The notes under the pieces were generated by a model. It made no database searches. It was not told the origin of the DNA and saw only the letters and a list, made by a program, of their open reading frames with translations. From the NCBI GenBank assembly GCA_024811115.1, contig JAKOGH010000069.1, forward strand, positions 1 through 64,000: DNA of 64,000 bases, read 5' to 3'. This DNA comes from Terana coerulea (lineage: Eukaryota; Basidiomycota; Agaricomycetes; Polyporales; Phanerochaetaceae). Numbering within the stretch: the stretch's first letter is position 1; each line of letters opens with the position of its first letter. This document shows, piece by piece, positions 21,701 to 33,900 of this stretch. The translations under genes and the position numbers were made by a program.

Positions 21701-23205
21701 CTGCCTACGGGCGACAAGACCGCAGCTTTGCAGCGGAGGGACCACACTGGACGGCGGTCCCCGACTAAGAAGACATTCCCAACTAGAACGAATACTGGGT
21801 CCATCGGCGCCCCTGTAGGGGGCTTCAGTTGCCTGGCATGGGTGGTACCGGAAGGAAGGCTGCGCCACCACCGTTGGAGTCTAAACCAAGTGGTCTCACT
21901 GAGAATTGGAGTCCGGTCTCCTCTCCTACCAGGGCTACGATGATGAAGCGGGGGTCGTCGTCATCCGGCGATGAAGGTCCAGAGGATCTCAACGGATACG
22001 TCCCGAGGGGCGGTCGTGGCGAGAAGATCGAGGCCTTGGATGCAGTGAAGAATGGCCCCACGCCGCCACAGCAGGTGAAACCGCAGTCGGAGAGGAGACG
22101 ACCTGCAGGCAAGGGCCGCCAGAGCTCTGTGCACGACTTGGTTGACTTGTGGGGCGGTAACACTCCGCAAGAGCGGGTCGCCTCGCCGTCGAAGTTTGAC
22201 AAGAGGCGATCTGCGATCGTCACTTCGTCCTCGATGATGAAGTCTCCGACCTTCGACAGTGGCCTTCCACCGGTCTCTCCTTCGCCGCTCATGTCACCAC
22301 CTTCTGTGGCACCTTCATCTGCACCGCAGGCGATCCAGCGTCCGCCATCCGCTCTCCAAATACGCAAACAGACCACCAGCGTAACGGGCAGCGCAGGCAG
22401 TTCGGCAGCTCCTGCTGTTGCACCCAAGTCTGCACCCGCTGTGGCCGCCGTCACATCCTCCGGACGATCACGGCCGCAATCGATGTTCATAAACCCAGTA
22501 GTGAAGACCGCACCGCTCGAATCATATGCGCCGACGATCTCAAGTACCTCGAAGCCGCATGACCAGTCGGACACGCAAGGGGCAAAGCTGCAGCGACGCA
22601 ACACGAGGCGAACGTCGATAACGGACATGGTACACCGATATGAATCAATTAATGTTAACGGCAACACAAGACAAGTCACCGGTACTCCTAGCGTTGCTCC
22701 TAAGCCCACTCCGCTCAAAGTTGTTCCCTCAGACGCATCCAGCACTGGCGTTCCTTCGCCATCTGCAGCTGCAACACGCTTCCCGCAGCTGTCGCCTCCC
22801 TCGTCCCCAGTGATCCCGAAAGCAAGCCTTGCGGTCCCAGAACCTTCTGAGCCGAGCAAGCGCGGCTTATCGCGGGACAGGCGGTCACCAAGCCCTAGAC
22901 GCACTGCGTCTCCACGTCCGCTTCCTGGGCTCGCGAAAGGCTTGGACCTCAGTGGGTTGCGTGCCGGCGGTGCCACCAGTCGCCCCTCGCTCGATTCGAA
23001 GAACACTGCACCCTCGTCCAGCGCGCCTGAAGAGAAGCTTGGCGTGCCCCAGCGCAAAGACAGCGATGACTTGCGTTCGCCGTCGCCGGAACGTCCGTAC
23101 CAAGGAGTCTCGAAGCTCATTGATCGCTGGCAGCGTGTGGCGCAAGAGTCGGAAACGCCTCGTCCTCCTGCGGGCAAGACCGGTGGATCACTGCGGGGAC
23201 GATGA
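18795..23205 (+). CDS. Ark/Prk (NAK) family serine/threonine kinase
   Basis: Exons: 18795-18921, 18971-19101, 19160-19750 and 19805-23205; about 1417 aa. The kinase domain is N-terminal: GGFAHVYLV (Gly loop), HHVLKRIAV (ATP lysine), [12 protein letters not shown] (catalytic loop), [16 protein letters not shown] and DVWALGV. This matches yeast Ark1/Prk1/Akl1 and animal AAK1/GAK, which phosphorylate endocytic adaptors and control actin patches. A long Pro/Ser-rich tail carries KDAFAGLG and [14 protein letters not shown] and ends [13 protein letters not shown]. Frame breaks: a missing base in CCTTTG at 19629 (GVL-[L]-YKL), two around 20520-20590, and the G5 run at 21818-21822, which should be G6. 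Adding four bases makes the exon sum divisible by three. An antisense 450-codon frame over the tail is a shadow. Confidence 0.85.
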
Positions 23206-23418
23206 TATTATGAACCGGTACACGACAATTTCTCGTCTCGTAAGTACAAGCCATGTATCGTTTGTGTTTACCAGCTGAATCCTTCGCAGACCTTGTTTTT
23301 CGGACACAATGTATACAACCTTGCGCAATATTCCTCTGAGACGTAATTCATTTCTTTCTGTGGATCATTCGGACCTTTGAACTCTTCGTCTGTATGTTAA
23401 ACTATACAAGATGCCCGT
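23206..23418. other. Convergent 3' spacer
   Basis: AT-richer 213 bp between the kinase and DUF1857 stop codons, fitting shared 3' flanks. Confidence 0.5.
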
Positions 23419-23963
23419 TCACGCTTTCAGCTCTCCTGCTTCCACCATCTCCCGGAGTTGCTGCACGGTATTCGTGACTGCGCTCTTGGCGGACCCCGCC
23501 ATCTGCTTCCGCTTCTCCTCCGCCTCCGGAGACCCCTCAGCGATGTCGGGGAAGTTCCACGAGAAGGTGAAGGTGAGGTAGAGGTCGGACTCGCCGTCGC
23601 CATCGGAGATGATGTTGGAGATGTATGTTTCCAAGTCGACCATGTGAAAGTCAGCCTGCGTGCCAGAATAGTCAGCACAGTGCACGAGAGTTTTGTGTGA
23701 GATGCATCCGTACCTTCATTCCATGCGTATACGTTATGACCTCAGTGACTTTTACCGGGCGGGCCAAAACCAGGCTTGAACTCGACGACGCGGGTCAAGC
23801 CGTCCGCGTGTTCCTCGACGACCTCGCACTTGGCTATGGCCGCGACGAACCGCTGCGGGCTGCGGGCTTTATGCTGTAGACCCGCCCATGCCTGAGCTCG
23901 GGTGACCTTGGTCGTGGCGGTGGGAGGGTTGATAGGAGTAGTGTGGGCAAGGTTGACTCTCAT
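23419..23963 (-). CDS. DUF1857 (SRPBCC-like) family protein
   Basis: Two exons (minus): 23714-23963 and 23419-23655, about 161 aa. MRVNLAHTTPINPP at the start, RAQAWAGLQHKARSPQRFV, VVEFKPGFGP and then ADFHMVDLETYISNIIS and YLTFTFSWNFPDI match the fungal DUF1857 family, which has a START/Bet v 1-like fold and unknown ligand. The segment VTEVITYTHGMK is one frame off from the preceding GPPGK: on the plus strand T4 at 23750-23753 should be T3. Removing that base gives a multiple of three. The 58-bp intron is canonical. Confidence 0.8.
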
Positions 23964-24451
23964 GGTGTTCTGAAGATGGCTGAAGACGCTGTAGGTTGCC
24001 TCTTTATATGTGGTGGGTGACTGCTGTTGTCATTGCCTGCATGAGGCCTTGGTAATGGGTCGGTTACTAAACGTTCGCGAGTCGATCGAGCAGATTGCCA
24101 GTTGGGATGTCGGCAGAGTAGTTACGCATGCACCAGCCGCCATTTCCTGCATAATACTCACAGTACTTCACTTGGCAAGTGCACGTAATGGTGATGACGA
24201 AGAGTTAGGACGTTCGCCGAACAGTAAGGGAGATGGTACAAGGAAAAGATGTTTACGAAGAGCGAGGAGTGAGCCCTACGCGTACATCCTCAAAGACCTC
24301 TTAGCGGCGGGCGTGTGGCGCAACAGGCGTTAGTAAAACATGACAAACAACTGAATGAGCACTCTCGCAAGCCTGTTGAGAAAAGAAAATGACCGTCGTC
24401 GCGACTACATAGAACATAAATGTAGCTAGTGGGCTGTGTGTGGGCAAAGCT
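23964..24451. other. Intergenic spacer
   Basis: This spacer holds the 5' flank of the DUF1857 gene and the 3' flank of FIP1. No coding signal. Confidence 0.5.
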
Positions 24452-26977
24452 TCATCGTCGCTTCGAACCTCGACTATCGTCCAGCCCCGGGGAACTTCTC
24501 CGTTTTCTGCGATTATAAATCAGCGACCTGCCGCACAGGCAAAACCGTTAGACGTACCGACTACTACTACGATCATCGTGGTCAGAGGGTGTCGTCCTCT
24601 CCTTGCCACCGCCACCGCCGCCGCCGCCACCACCACCCCCGTAATCCAGGCCATCCACGGCAGGCGCACTACCGTCAATGTCCTTGTACTTGTTTTTATT
24701 CCGAGGGCCAGTGGGCACGTTTGGTGGAAGCGGTGAAGCTGGTCTGACTGGCACAGCTGCTCATCGGAACGATTAGAGACCGTATATATATTAAGAATGA
24801 GAAGAAACGTACGTCGACCACCACGCCCTACGAACGGACCACCGCGAACGCCACGCATGCCAGCATTTTGCGGCATACCTCGCCCTCTGAAATGACCCGG
24901 CGCTACACCACGGCTGGGGCCTGAGGCAGGGTGGGTGTACCCGCGCCGCTTTCGCCGCCTTGGTACATCTGCTGGCCCATATTTTGAGACATGTCGGGCT
25001 GCACCGCAAGTTCAATGGGTTGTTCACCCCCGTGAGCTTACTGCCACGTACCTGCATGCCAAACTCGCCGCCCATAGCCATGTTTCCTTGGACAGGAGGC
25101 GTGCCAGAGAACCCCTCTCCTCCTATCCCCATTTGCCCCACGTCCGGAGTTGCGCGCCCTTGCATCTGCCCCTGACCAGCCGAGCTCATCGCGACACCTC
25201 CGCTGAGCCCGCCGCCGTTCATGTTCCCTCCCATACCCGGCCCGCCCATGCCCTGCCCACCCATTCCTTGCCCGCCCATGCCTTGTCCTCCCATGACCTG
25301 TCCACCCATCCCAGGACCCATACCCTGCCCCATCCCTTGGTCGCCCATCCCGGGACCCATGCCCATACCCATCCCCTGCCCGCCCATGCCCATGTCGACG
25401 GGGCCCATGTCGTGCATCATAGGGCCCATCATCCCGCCCATGTTCATCATCGGGTTGCCCATCATCCCGCCGTTCATGTTCATCCCGCCAGGCATCATCC
25501 CGCCCCCGCCGGGGTTGCCGTTCCCCTGGCCCATGACCGCCGACGCGCCCATCATGACCACCTGCCGTATCTCTGGCGGCAGCGCGGCGAGCTGGTCCTC
25601 GGGCATGCCCGTGAAGTTCTAGGGTGCGTGCATATCAGCTTGCCGTTCAAGACGAGATTGCGAATTCCGTCAAAAATATATTGTCGATGAAGGGTGGTAC
25701 ATGTAGTAAAATACGCACGATGACGTTGGACTTGAGCACGTTCGCCAGCTCGCCCACTTCCCTCCGCCGGTAGCAGTATGCCTCCCACGAGATTTCGTCA
25801 AACCCGTAGTTGAACCAATCGCTCACGTCCGAGCCCGGCCGCCGCCAGTTCTTCTCTCCCAGCGCCGTGAGGTCAACCTCGAGAATGGAGCGTCCGTCAA
25901 ACGTGCCTGGGGCATCTGGGTCGAGATGTGGATGTGACGGTGGAGCTTGGGCCACTGGCAGGGTGCTGGGGTCGACGCCGTCCGAGGGTGCGGTCGGTTT
26001 CAGTTCAATTGCTGAAGGTGGTCCTGGTGTCGTTGCGGACGGAGGTTGTGAAGGTCCTGGTGTTGACTGTGAGCCCTGCGGTTTTGTCGCGGTTCCGCGT
26101 TCTCGGGGAGTGTATTCCGTCGTTAGTGACGGCGCAGGAACAGGCGCGGCTATTGGAGAAGCGTGAAAAGCAGTCATATGCAGCAAGGTTAATTTTACTT
26201 ACGTCGGCTGGGAGTGTTGAACGAGGTACCCTGACGATTTGGAGCTGGCCGCTGTCTACAAGAGGTTCAGTATGGTATATTTGCGGTAAGGATGACTTTG
26301 TTGCACACACCGAAAGTCCAACGAACGGGCAGGAGCCTCCATGATAATCTCGACATCCTATGCAAATGTCAGCTCCTATGCTCATATTTGACAGCGTATA
26401 TGCGCACGTCTTCGCTGTCTTCCTCTTCCTCTTCTTCCTCCTCCTCTTCTACCTCACCTTCGGTTTGACCTTCCCCTTCCCCTTCCTCTCCGCCGTCTGC
26501 CCCTTTGGAGCGCGTCCGCTGTGTCCTCCGCACCTGCAACCTCAGCTTCTAGATGCGCAACGACGCCGTTGCTGGTGGCAAAGGCCTCGACTTGCTCGAG
26601 AGGAATACTAGCACAGCTGTGAGGACATACGTCGTGACTATCGGTGTACAACAACTCACGGTTGTGGCTCTGCACATCAGACAGTTACGTGGCAAAAGAG
26701 ATTGCATTAAGGGCGGGTACAGACAGGACTAAACGATGGCGTGCAAGCGGAAGGGCGTGTTGGCTCTTACCGGAGGGTGCGACAGCAGGTTTTGCAGGCT
26801 CGTCTGCGTCGTTGGAGTCTCCGTACAGGAAACGGTCGTCATCGTCGTCCCTGCTCCCACTTAATACATGCTCCCAGATTAGCAGACGTGGAGACGCACA
26901 TTGTGTATAGGCCGAAGTGCGCACAGAAGCACGGAGGTAAAGGTCAAGTGCAGGTGACGGAGTGGCGGCTACTCCAT
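24452..26977 (-). CDS. FIP1: Pre-mRNA 3'-end polyadenylation factor Fip1
   Basis: Eleven exons (minus): 26973-26977, 26771-26850, 26660-26669, 26408-26607, 26311-26357, 26203-26255, 25719-26149, 25052-25618, 24813-24998, 24558-24756 and 24452-24506; about 610 aa. The start exon is inferred: ATGGA joined to an acidic run gives MEDDDDDRFLYGD, the usual Fip1 opening. DVEIIMEAPARSLDFR follows a Glu-rich run, and the Fip1 motif NWRRPGSDVSDWFNYGFDEI with WEAYCYRRRE is complete. Downstream is a long Met/Gly/Gln repeat and a C-terminal FRGRGM..GMRGVRGG segment ending KRRSSPGLDDSRGSKRR. Fip1 tethers poly(A) polymerase in the cleavage and polyadenylation factor. Frame breaks near 26500-26520 (one extra base) and 24905 (one missing) cancel. 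Confidence 0.85.
25215..25510 (-). repeat. Met/Gly-rich coding tandem repeats inside FIP1
   Basis: Degenerate GGCATGGGCGG-type units on the minus strand encode repeated GMGGQ/GMGP blocks. They lie in frame within one FIP1 exon, so this is protein low complexity, not a mobile element. The count may vary between strains. Confidence 0.8.
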
Positions 26978-27305
26978 ACAAACGGTCAGCGCACGGGTAA
27001 CAGCCTCCTTGTGATGCAGTAAGTATTTTCCTGTATGGAGGATCACAAGGGGTCAATGGACTCTACTGACCGTGCTTACACGCGACTTGTTACCCGGGCG
27101 CCTTGCGCTTTTGGGCCCGCCCATCTCATTTCACAAAATTTCTGACCTCGGAGCGCATCTGCTTGGTCTGCACCAAGGCCTTCCATCGGTCTGAACACAT
27201 AAAAGGTCACGTACGACCCCAACTCCCTCTACACAAGCTACTGCACAGGCCGCCTACCAAACTACACGCGTCCCTCCCCCCGTCCACTACTTGCCGATAC
27301 ACACC
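26978..27305. promoter_or_regulatory. Divergent promoter region, FIP1 / SYO1
   Basis: About 330 bp between the inferred FIP1 start and the SYO1 ATG, pyrimidine-rich before the latter. No recognisable element. Confidence 0.45.
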
Positions 27306-29886
27306 ATGGGCAAGTCGCAGCAGAAGAAACGCCAAACGCGGCGGCACAATCCTATGCGAGTGCCCGACTCGCATCTGCCCAAGGGGCTGGCGTCCGCGTC
27401 GGCCTCGTCGTCAAAAAATGAGGCAATTCTGCCTATCATCCAGAAAGTGCGTGTGAGACCTCCGGGCTATCATTATATCAATACTGACAAGGGAATATTG
27501 CTAGATGGAAAGCCCGGACGCGGCGGAACGCAAGTGGGCTTGCGTCGCGGTCTCGAATCTCATTCAAAACGATCCATCTACAAGACGGCTGCTTCAGGGC
27601 AAGAACGTAGTCGGCGCGCTGATTACACGCTTGTCAGATAGCGAGGAAGAGGTCGTCATAGAGGCTGCAGGAGCACTACGGTGAGTTCACTTGAATGCTT
27701 GAAACAAGGCTCATACTAATAGATGCTTTCCAGGAACCTGTGTATTGACGGAGGTTATGATATCTGCGCCGAGATGTACAACAAACACGTCCTTTCCCCT
27801 CTAAAGACATTCATCCCCAAAGTACGTCTCAATGGCTGCAGCATCAGTTTTTCATGCTTATGCTTTCTGTGATTCACTAGATTTCCACTACACTCTCGCA
27901 ATTCCTGGAATCCCCGCAAACCGCGCCAGAAAATGCCCAAAAGCTTGTCTACGAATTCGCAGACAACGTCATCACGATCCTATGGTGCCTCTCGTGCGTT
28001 TATTCTGCGTAGTCACGTTCGACAGAAGTGCAAACTAAGGATGCCCAGCGAGACCTCGAATAAGGCGTTGAGCGCCGTGAACCAGATCGGCCTGGTCGCA
28101 TTCCTCATGTCGTTCCTCGGTGCTCACGAGAAGCTTCCGCTGTCGATTGTTACTTCGGCTGGTACGTGCCCAAGAATATTTGACTCTATGACACTGAATT
28201 TATGATGCAGCTCAATGTCTGTACGTTTTAACGGACGACAATCCGCCTGCAAGTTATGAAGTCAAATCTACTGGTGCATATACTGCATGCCTCCTGTCTA
28301 TTGTAAGAGGAGACGAAGAAGCGAGAAAACCCAACGGCAAAGGCAAGGACGTCTCTGACGAGCGGGAAGTCACCCTACGTGTACTGTGTACAGGTCAGTT
28401 CATGAGTGATCTCTCTAACCTTTCCAGTAACGAAGGGATCTTCGTAGGCATACTGAGAAACATCTCCCCATTCCACCACCCTCAATCGTTGCCTCGATCG
28501 ACATCGACAGCGAGCTCATCCTGCCCACGCTGTTACCCGTACTCACCTCCATCTCTCTCCCGGATGTGGCGCATCGCGTCGGCGAGCTGCTCACGCACGA
28601 GGAAGCGATCCCCGAGATGCAGAAGCTTTCGCTGGACAAGCACACACCCAAGAGTGACCACCGGAGCCCTGCGCAGCTCGAGCTCGAGCGGCTCGAACGG
28701 CAGCTGCGTACGGTGCAGCTTGCAGTCGAGATCCTCACGGGAGTCTCCGCGACGCTGCCTGACGCGGAGGCCGCAGAGGAGGGCGGCGAGGACGCGGAGG
28801 ACGGTACGTGACTTACCCGTTTCAGGTTGTAAATTACTGACATGGGGTCTGGCAGAGGCGATGGATGAAGACGACGGGGCAGAGGGCGACGAGGACGAGG
28901 ATGACGACGTGGCCGAGGAGGCCTCCGCGCAGAAGGCTCCCTCGGCACTCCCTTCGATCGTCGAGCCGCTGCTCGCGCTCGCGCAGCCGACTGCACTATC
29001 CTTCCCACCGGTGGGCGGCGCGTCGCCGCACCCGCCAACAACGTCCGCCCTCGGCGCGATACATATCTGCGCGCTCGAGTGCCTCGAACAACGTGTTCTC
29101 TCGCTCGCCGCGCCCGCGCAGCTCACGAGCCAGGGCTTCGCGGCGGACGCGGACAAGGCGGCGGGGCCAAAACATGGGACGCGGTGTGGGGCGTGCTGGA
29201 GGGCGTGGGCAAGATAGGCTTGGACGGCCCGGGCCAGGAGCGGCGGCGCGAGGTGTGGACCGTCGCGGCCGGCGTGCTGTGGGGCGTGGCGATTCTGTGG
29301 AAGGGCATCCTCGTGCGTGTCTGCGTGCTGTGCCCGGGACGTGCAGATGCTGATTGGGTATTTGGGTCGTCGCCCAAAATAGGTGCCACAGCCGGCGCAG
29401 ATCGAGACGTTGGTCGAGCTGTGCACGGCCGCGGCGGACGCGAGCGTGCAGGTGAGGTGTATCGGCGCGCTCGAGTGTCTCGCGCAGCACCCCGAGAGCG
29501 TGGACGGCAATCGGGTATGTCGCAACGCCACCTACAGTTATCTCATGCAGTGCCCTGACCCCCCGTTGCTGTGCTCGCGATATGCCTTCTAGATAATCTC
29601 GCGATTCCTGGTGTCGCTCGTCGCGGCGCCGGCGGCGGTGCCCACGGAGCCGCTGCTGCAGGCGCTGTCCGCGCTGATCGACATCTACGCGGACGAGACG
29701 CGCGCGTACGACGTGAATTTCAGGCAGGGCCGCGTCCTCGACGCGCTCGTCGCCACCGTCGAGCCCGTGCGCCGTGTCGTGCGCGGCATCGACCGCAAGC
29801 GCGAGCGCGACCTGCGCCGGCGCGGCGAGGAGGTGCGGGACAACCTCGTAGCGTTCATCCAGTACCGCAGGGAACTGGGCGTGTAG
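27306..29886 (+). CDS. SYO1: Syo1/HEATR3-like ARM/HEAT-repeat ribosomal protein import adaptor
   Basis: Ten exons: 27306-27446, 27505-27680, 27734-27821, 27881-27993, 28049-28161, 28211-28393, 28448-28803, 28856-29312, 29383-29514 and 29593-29886; about 684 aa. The start MGKSQQKKRQTRRHNPMRVP, then SHLPKGLASA, DAAERKWACVAVSNLIQND, LITRLSDSEEEVVIEAAGAL and RNLCIDGGYDICAEMYN match Syo1/HEATR3, which imports uL18-uL5 with importin for 5S RNP assembly. An acidic loop (about 28740-28920) is typical of this family. Frame breaks: C4 at 28466-28469 should be C5, restoring ISPIPPPSIVASIDIDSE, and G4 at 29163-29166 should be G5, restoring AKTWDAVWG. With both bases the exon sum is divisible by three. 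Confidence 0.87.
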
Positions 29887-30976
29887 GTCGTTACTCAGAC
29901 TATCCTACTATCCAAGACAGAGGATGACCAAGACGGTGCTATCGCCGTCGTGGGCGACGTGAATGTGATGACGCGGTGTTTACGGAGCGGCGCGAATCGG
30001 ATTGGTGCGGCAGGAAATGTCAGTGCCGGTGACGTCGCGCGGACACGCTCGCCATTTGCGGGCGATGCTCGCTGTCTTGGTCGTTTTCTGTGCCATGTTG
30101 GCGATAGCGGCTCTGAATTGAGAAGGGCGTGGCGGGGCTGCGGTGCCGGCGCCACCCATCCACGTCGGCCCCGTGTATGAGAACGGACTGGACAAGGGCG
30201 GTCTAGCGTGCGGGAAGTGCCTGGCGAAGTGTTGAAAGAAAACTGTTTGTATGGGTATGTCTTGGTCGTGGTGGTCGCTGCGTTGGGTGAAGAAGGCCTT
30301 GTGGAGTTTGCGGGGAGTGTGCAGCGAGGTTGCTGTGTTTCTTTCTGAGGGCATGTATGCGTGGAAGAATGTTACGTACCACTCGTCGGGGCAGCGTGCG
30401 TTTATCTGCGCACGGACTCCCGTGAGTCGGATCTCTTGGGGCCAGCTTCTAGTTCACGAGGCATCTGCCAATTGCAACGAGGGTCCAACGAGTCTCCATT
30501 GAATACTAACAACGTTGTGCTGCGACAACAAATTGCTCTCCTCGTTGTGTGTCGTCCGTGCGACCGTGACATCGCTTCGCAGAAAATACCGTCAGTTTGT
30601 CCTGTGCAAGCAGTGCGCGAAAAAGGTTTCATTTTGCGCGGGCTGGTGTCGTAAGCGACGTTGGGCATAGGAACCTGAACTGCTCGAACCTAATTTAGGG
30701 GGGCTGTGCCCATATTGGGAACTGGCTTTTCTAGGAATAATTCACGTGATGACGTGTTGTGGGCGCGTCGGTTCCCACGGTTCAACGCGTCCGTCGTTGT
30801 CAGACCGGGGGAGCACTCTTGACTTCCATCACCGACGTCTACATTCCCACTTATCTCATTCAACTCATTCTCAGCAACAAGACATAATTCCACTAACTTT
30901 GCGCGGTTCAGTATCAACTTTACACGGCACGTCGCTGTGCTGCACGTTCTCGACACTACCCAAGCACTCTTCGGAC
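29887..30976. other. Intergenic spacer
   Basis: About 1.1 kb without a supportable gene; includes SYO1 3' and TPX2-like 5' flanks. Confidence 0.5.
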
Positions 30977-33900
30977 ATGGAGGACTACTCCGACGCATCC
31001 TTCCAAATCCCCCTCGCCTCCGCGTCGCCGTCGAATCTCCTTGAGGATGAGACCGGTGACTTTCTGCAAGGCGTCGATATGACGCTCAGCACGCCCGCGA
31101 TCCCCACAAGAATAACGAATGCGGAACCCTCATTAACACTCGCCGAGCTCACGCCGCGCTCTCGAACCCTGCGGAGCGCCTCCCGCCGCACGCCAATGAA
31201 ATCACGCATGGCGGCACCCTCTTTGCTCAAGACGGCCGTCGCCGCGGACATGAGTGCCGCGATGGACGACACGCTCTCGCCCCTCAAGCGACCAGAGATC
31301 TCCTTCCAAATCCCCACGCTCGCGAACGCGGACATGGACCTGCTCATGGCGGACGACAGCGGCGGCCTGCTACTGGACGGCGCCTCGCGCGACGTGATTT
31401 TCGCCGAGCCGTCCGCGGCGCAGAGCCCCCAGGCCCCCGCGCCGCCGCCGCCTTAGACTCGCGTGCGCGGCCGAGGCCTGCATCTATCAGATCCCCACTG
31501 TCAAATGAGAAGTACGACGTATCGAGGGCAGCGGACGCGCCTCCTTTGGGCGCAGAACAAGCAGGGTCGCCCGCTCACTCGCCGTCGCCGGACTTCTCTG
31601 GTCTGACGGAGAGGTCGAGGTGCTGGACGACGATGACCCTGCACCCCGCCCGCCCGAGGCCCCGTCGTTCTCGTCGCCTCCGCCACCCGCCGCCTCCGAA
31701 GAACATATCACGCCGAAGAGCAGCAGCCCTGACACCGCAATGGATGTCGACATCGTTCCAGAAGACCAATCTGCTGCAGCCGCCGGGACAACCGTGAAGT
31801 CAGCCCTCCCGACGCGGAAATCAACACTGAGACGGAATTCGAAAGCCGCGCACGTACGTCTTCCTACATCCCTTTGCTTGCAATTTCATATGCCCCAGTT
31901 CCATTGTTTCTATTCCTGTTTTTGCATGTTCCTGATCTGCGGGCTGACGTGAACTTTTGCGCCACCAGCCGACGGTCATCGGCGGGGGCGTCGCGAAGCA
32001 CGCCGCGAAGCCCAAGCCGCCGAGTACGCTCCCCCGGATCGCCTCCGCCCCGCGGCGCACACGCACGGCGTCCGCCGCCGCCCCGCACGCCACTACCCCC
32101 CGCTCTGTCTCACCGCCTCCCGCAGGCTCTGCGCACGCTTCTAGCGCGAGCCGCGTCTCACACGCGCGTAGCGCGGCGGCCGATGCCTTCTCGCCCCCAC
32201 GGACGTCGCCGGTTCAGGGTACGTCTCCCGCCACGGCGGTCTCGTTCTCATGTCGCATTCACGCGCGTTACTGACTTTGCTCACCTTTTCTGCCGTGTCT
32301 CGCGTTTGGCGTGTTTTAGAATTGGATCGCCGAAGGAGACGCACGCGGACGCCGGCGTCGTGACGGCCCTCCCGCGAGGCGCCCTCGCGTCGCCATCTGG
32401 GCCCTCGCGCGCGGGCCAGGCTGCTGGGACGCCTCCGCAAATGGATGGGGATGCCGGATTTGGGGGCGGACACGGACACGGTGGGGCACCGGGCAGGGAG
32501 GCGCTGCCTGCGTGCGCGGAGGCGCCGCTGAGGCAAGAACATGAGGAAGAGGAGGGGCTGGACATGGAGGACCGGGCAGATGTACCGGTCTTGGACGCGG
32601 GTGAGGGTGAGGGGTGAGCAGGAGCCGATGGACGTGGCTGACGAGGCGCCGCCGTCCCCGATGCGAAGTTCGACGAAACGTATTGCTGCAGACGAAGAGA
32701 ACGACGCGGACGCCAATGCAAAAGACACACATGACGAGGTAGAGGTAGAAGGAGAGAGGCAGCGCAAGCGGAGCCGTACGGCGACGAACGAGGGACAGGG
32801 TACGAGGCGGGCGGTGAAGCAGAGTGCGCGCCCGAAAGCTCTTGCGGCGAACGAGAAGGCGAGCCGTGAGCAAGGGAGGCGGCGGAGCCTGCGCGTGCTG
32901 CACGCGTCGCGCGCGAAGAACGTCGTTACCGCGGGCCCCCGTGTCGTCTCTGGCAATACGTCGAAGACGGCCGCCAAGCCCTCGGACGCAGCCAAGACGG
33001 CCGTGGACGTAGACACCATTGCGAGCACCACCAGGACGACCCTCGCTGCTTCAACTTCGACCACGAATGCCCGTAAATGCACCGCGAGCGGCGATGCCGC
33101 CAAGAGCGCGGCCGCGGCGCAGGAGGGTCACCTGACGGCGTCGCGCGCGGCGTGCCCACGATGCGGTGGACATCCCCGGGACGAACGGGGCTTCGGCGGA
33201 CACGCGCGACGCAGGTGGATCAGCGGGCCTGGACCGACGCCCGACGAGACCGCTGCCGGCGCGTGCGGCCTCTGCGGCGAGCATGGCGCGCAGCGAGGGC
33301 GCACGGCCGCAGCGCAGAGTCGTGCGGATGCCGATCCCGGAGAGGCTGGTGAGTGCTTTCGTGCTAATTCCGTCTCGTTTTCGTCCTTTCGTTGTGTGGA
33401 ACACCCTGCTGCACTGCATGCACCCTCGATTGGTGGTTGTATTGCGTCGTTCGTTCGTTTTGCCGGCACGCGAGTGGCATTGGCTGCACCATCGATTGCT
33501 GCACGTTTCGCCGGCACACGCGCAGGAGGGCGTGCGCACGTGAACGCGATTTTTACGTACAGGGATCAGAGGCGTTCATAGACGTTCATACGCCCTCTCG
33601 ATCGTGTTTGTAAATGGGCGGTGCGTGACTGCGCGTCCTGTGCCTGCCTGCCTGTCCGGGCTTTCATTCCGCCATTCGTTCACCCCCTCGTATCCCCGTC
33701 GCCTCTGCCTTCCATTTCGCCTGTTCATTTGTCACACACTTTCACATTTTCACATTTGTGCATTCGTGCTTTCATTTATGCTGGGCGTGCGGGGGCAGCG
33801 CGTCGTGGGTCGTGCGAGCGAGATGGCGAGGCAGCGTGTGCTGACTACACTCTTTTTTCATTTGTATAATCTGGGTTCTAGACCGCGTCCGTGCCCGCCC

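Noticed and set aside
21825..23177. 450-codon minus-strand frame
   Set aside because: Antisense shadow of the low-complexity kinase tail, which has the expected family motifs on the plus strand.
25215..25510. CRISPR-like or satellite repeat array
   Set aside because: Units are degenerate, lack spacers and lie in frame within the FIP1 coding exon.
32141..33103. 320-codon minus-strand frame opposite the TPX2-like gene
   Set aside because: Shadow of the repetitive, Arg/Ala-rich coding strand; no domain.
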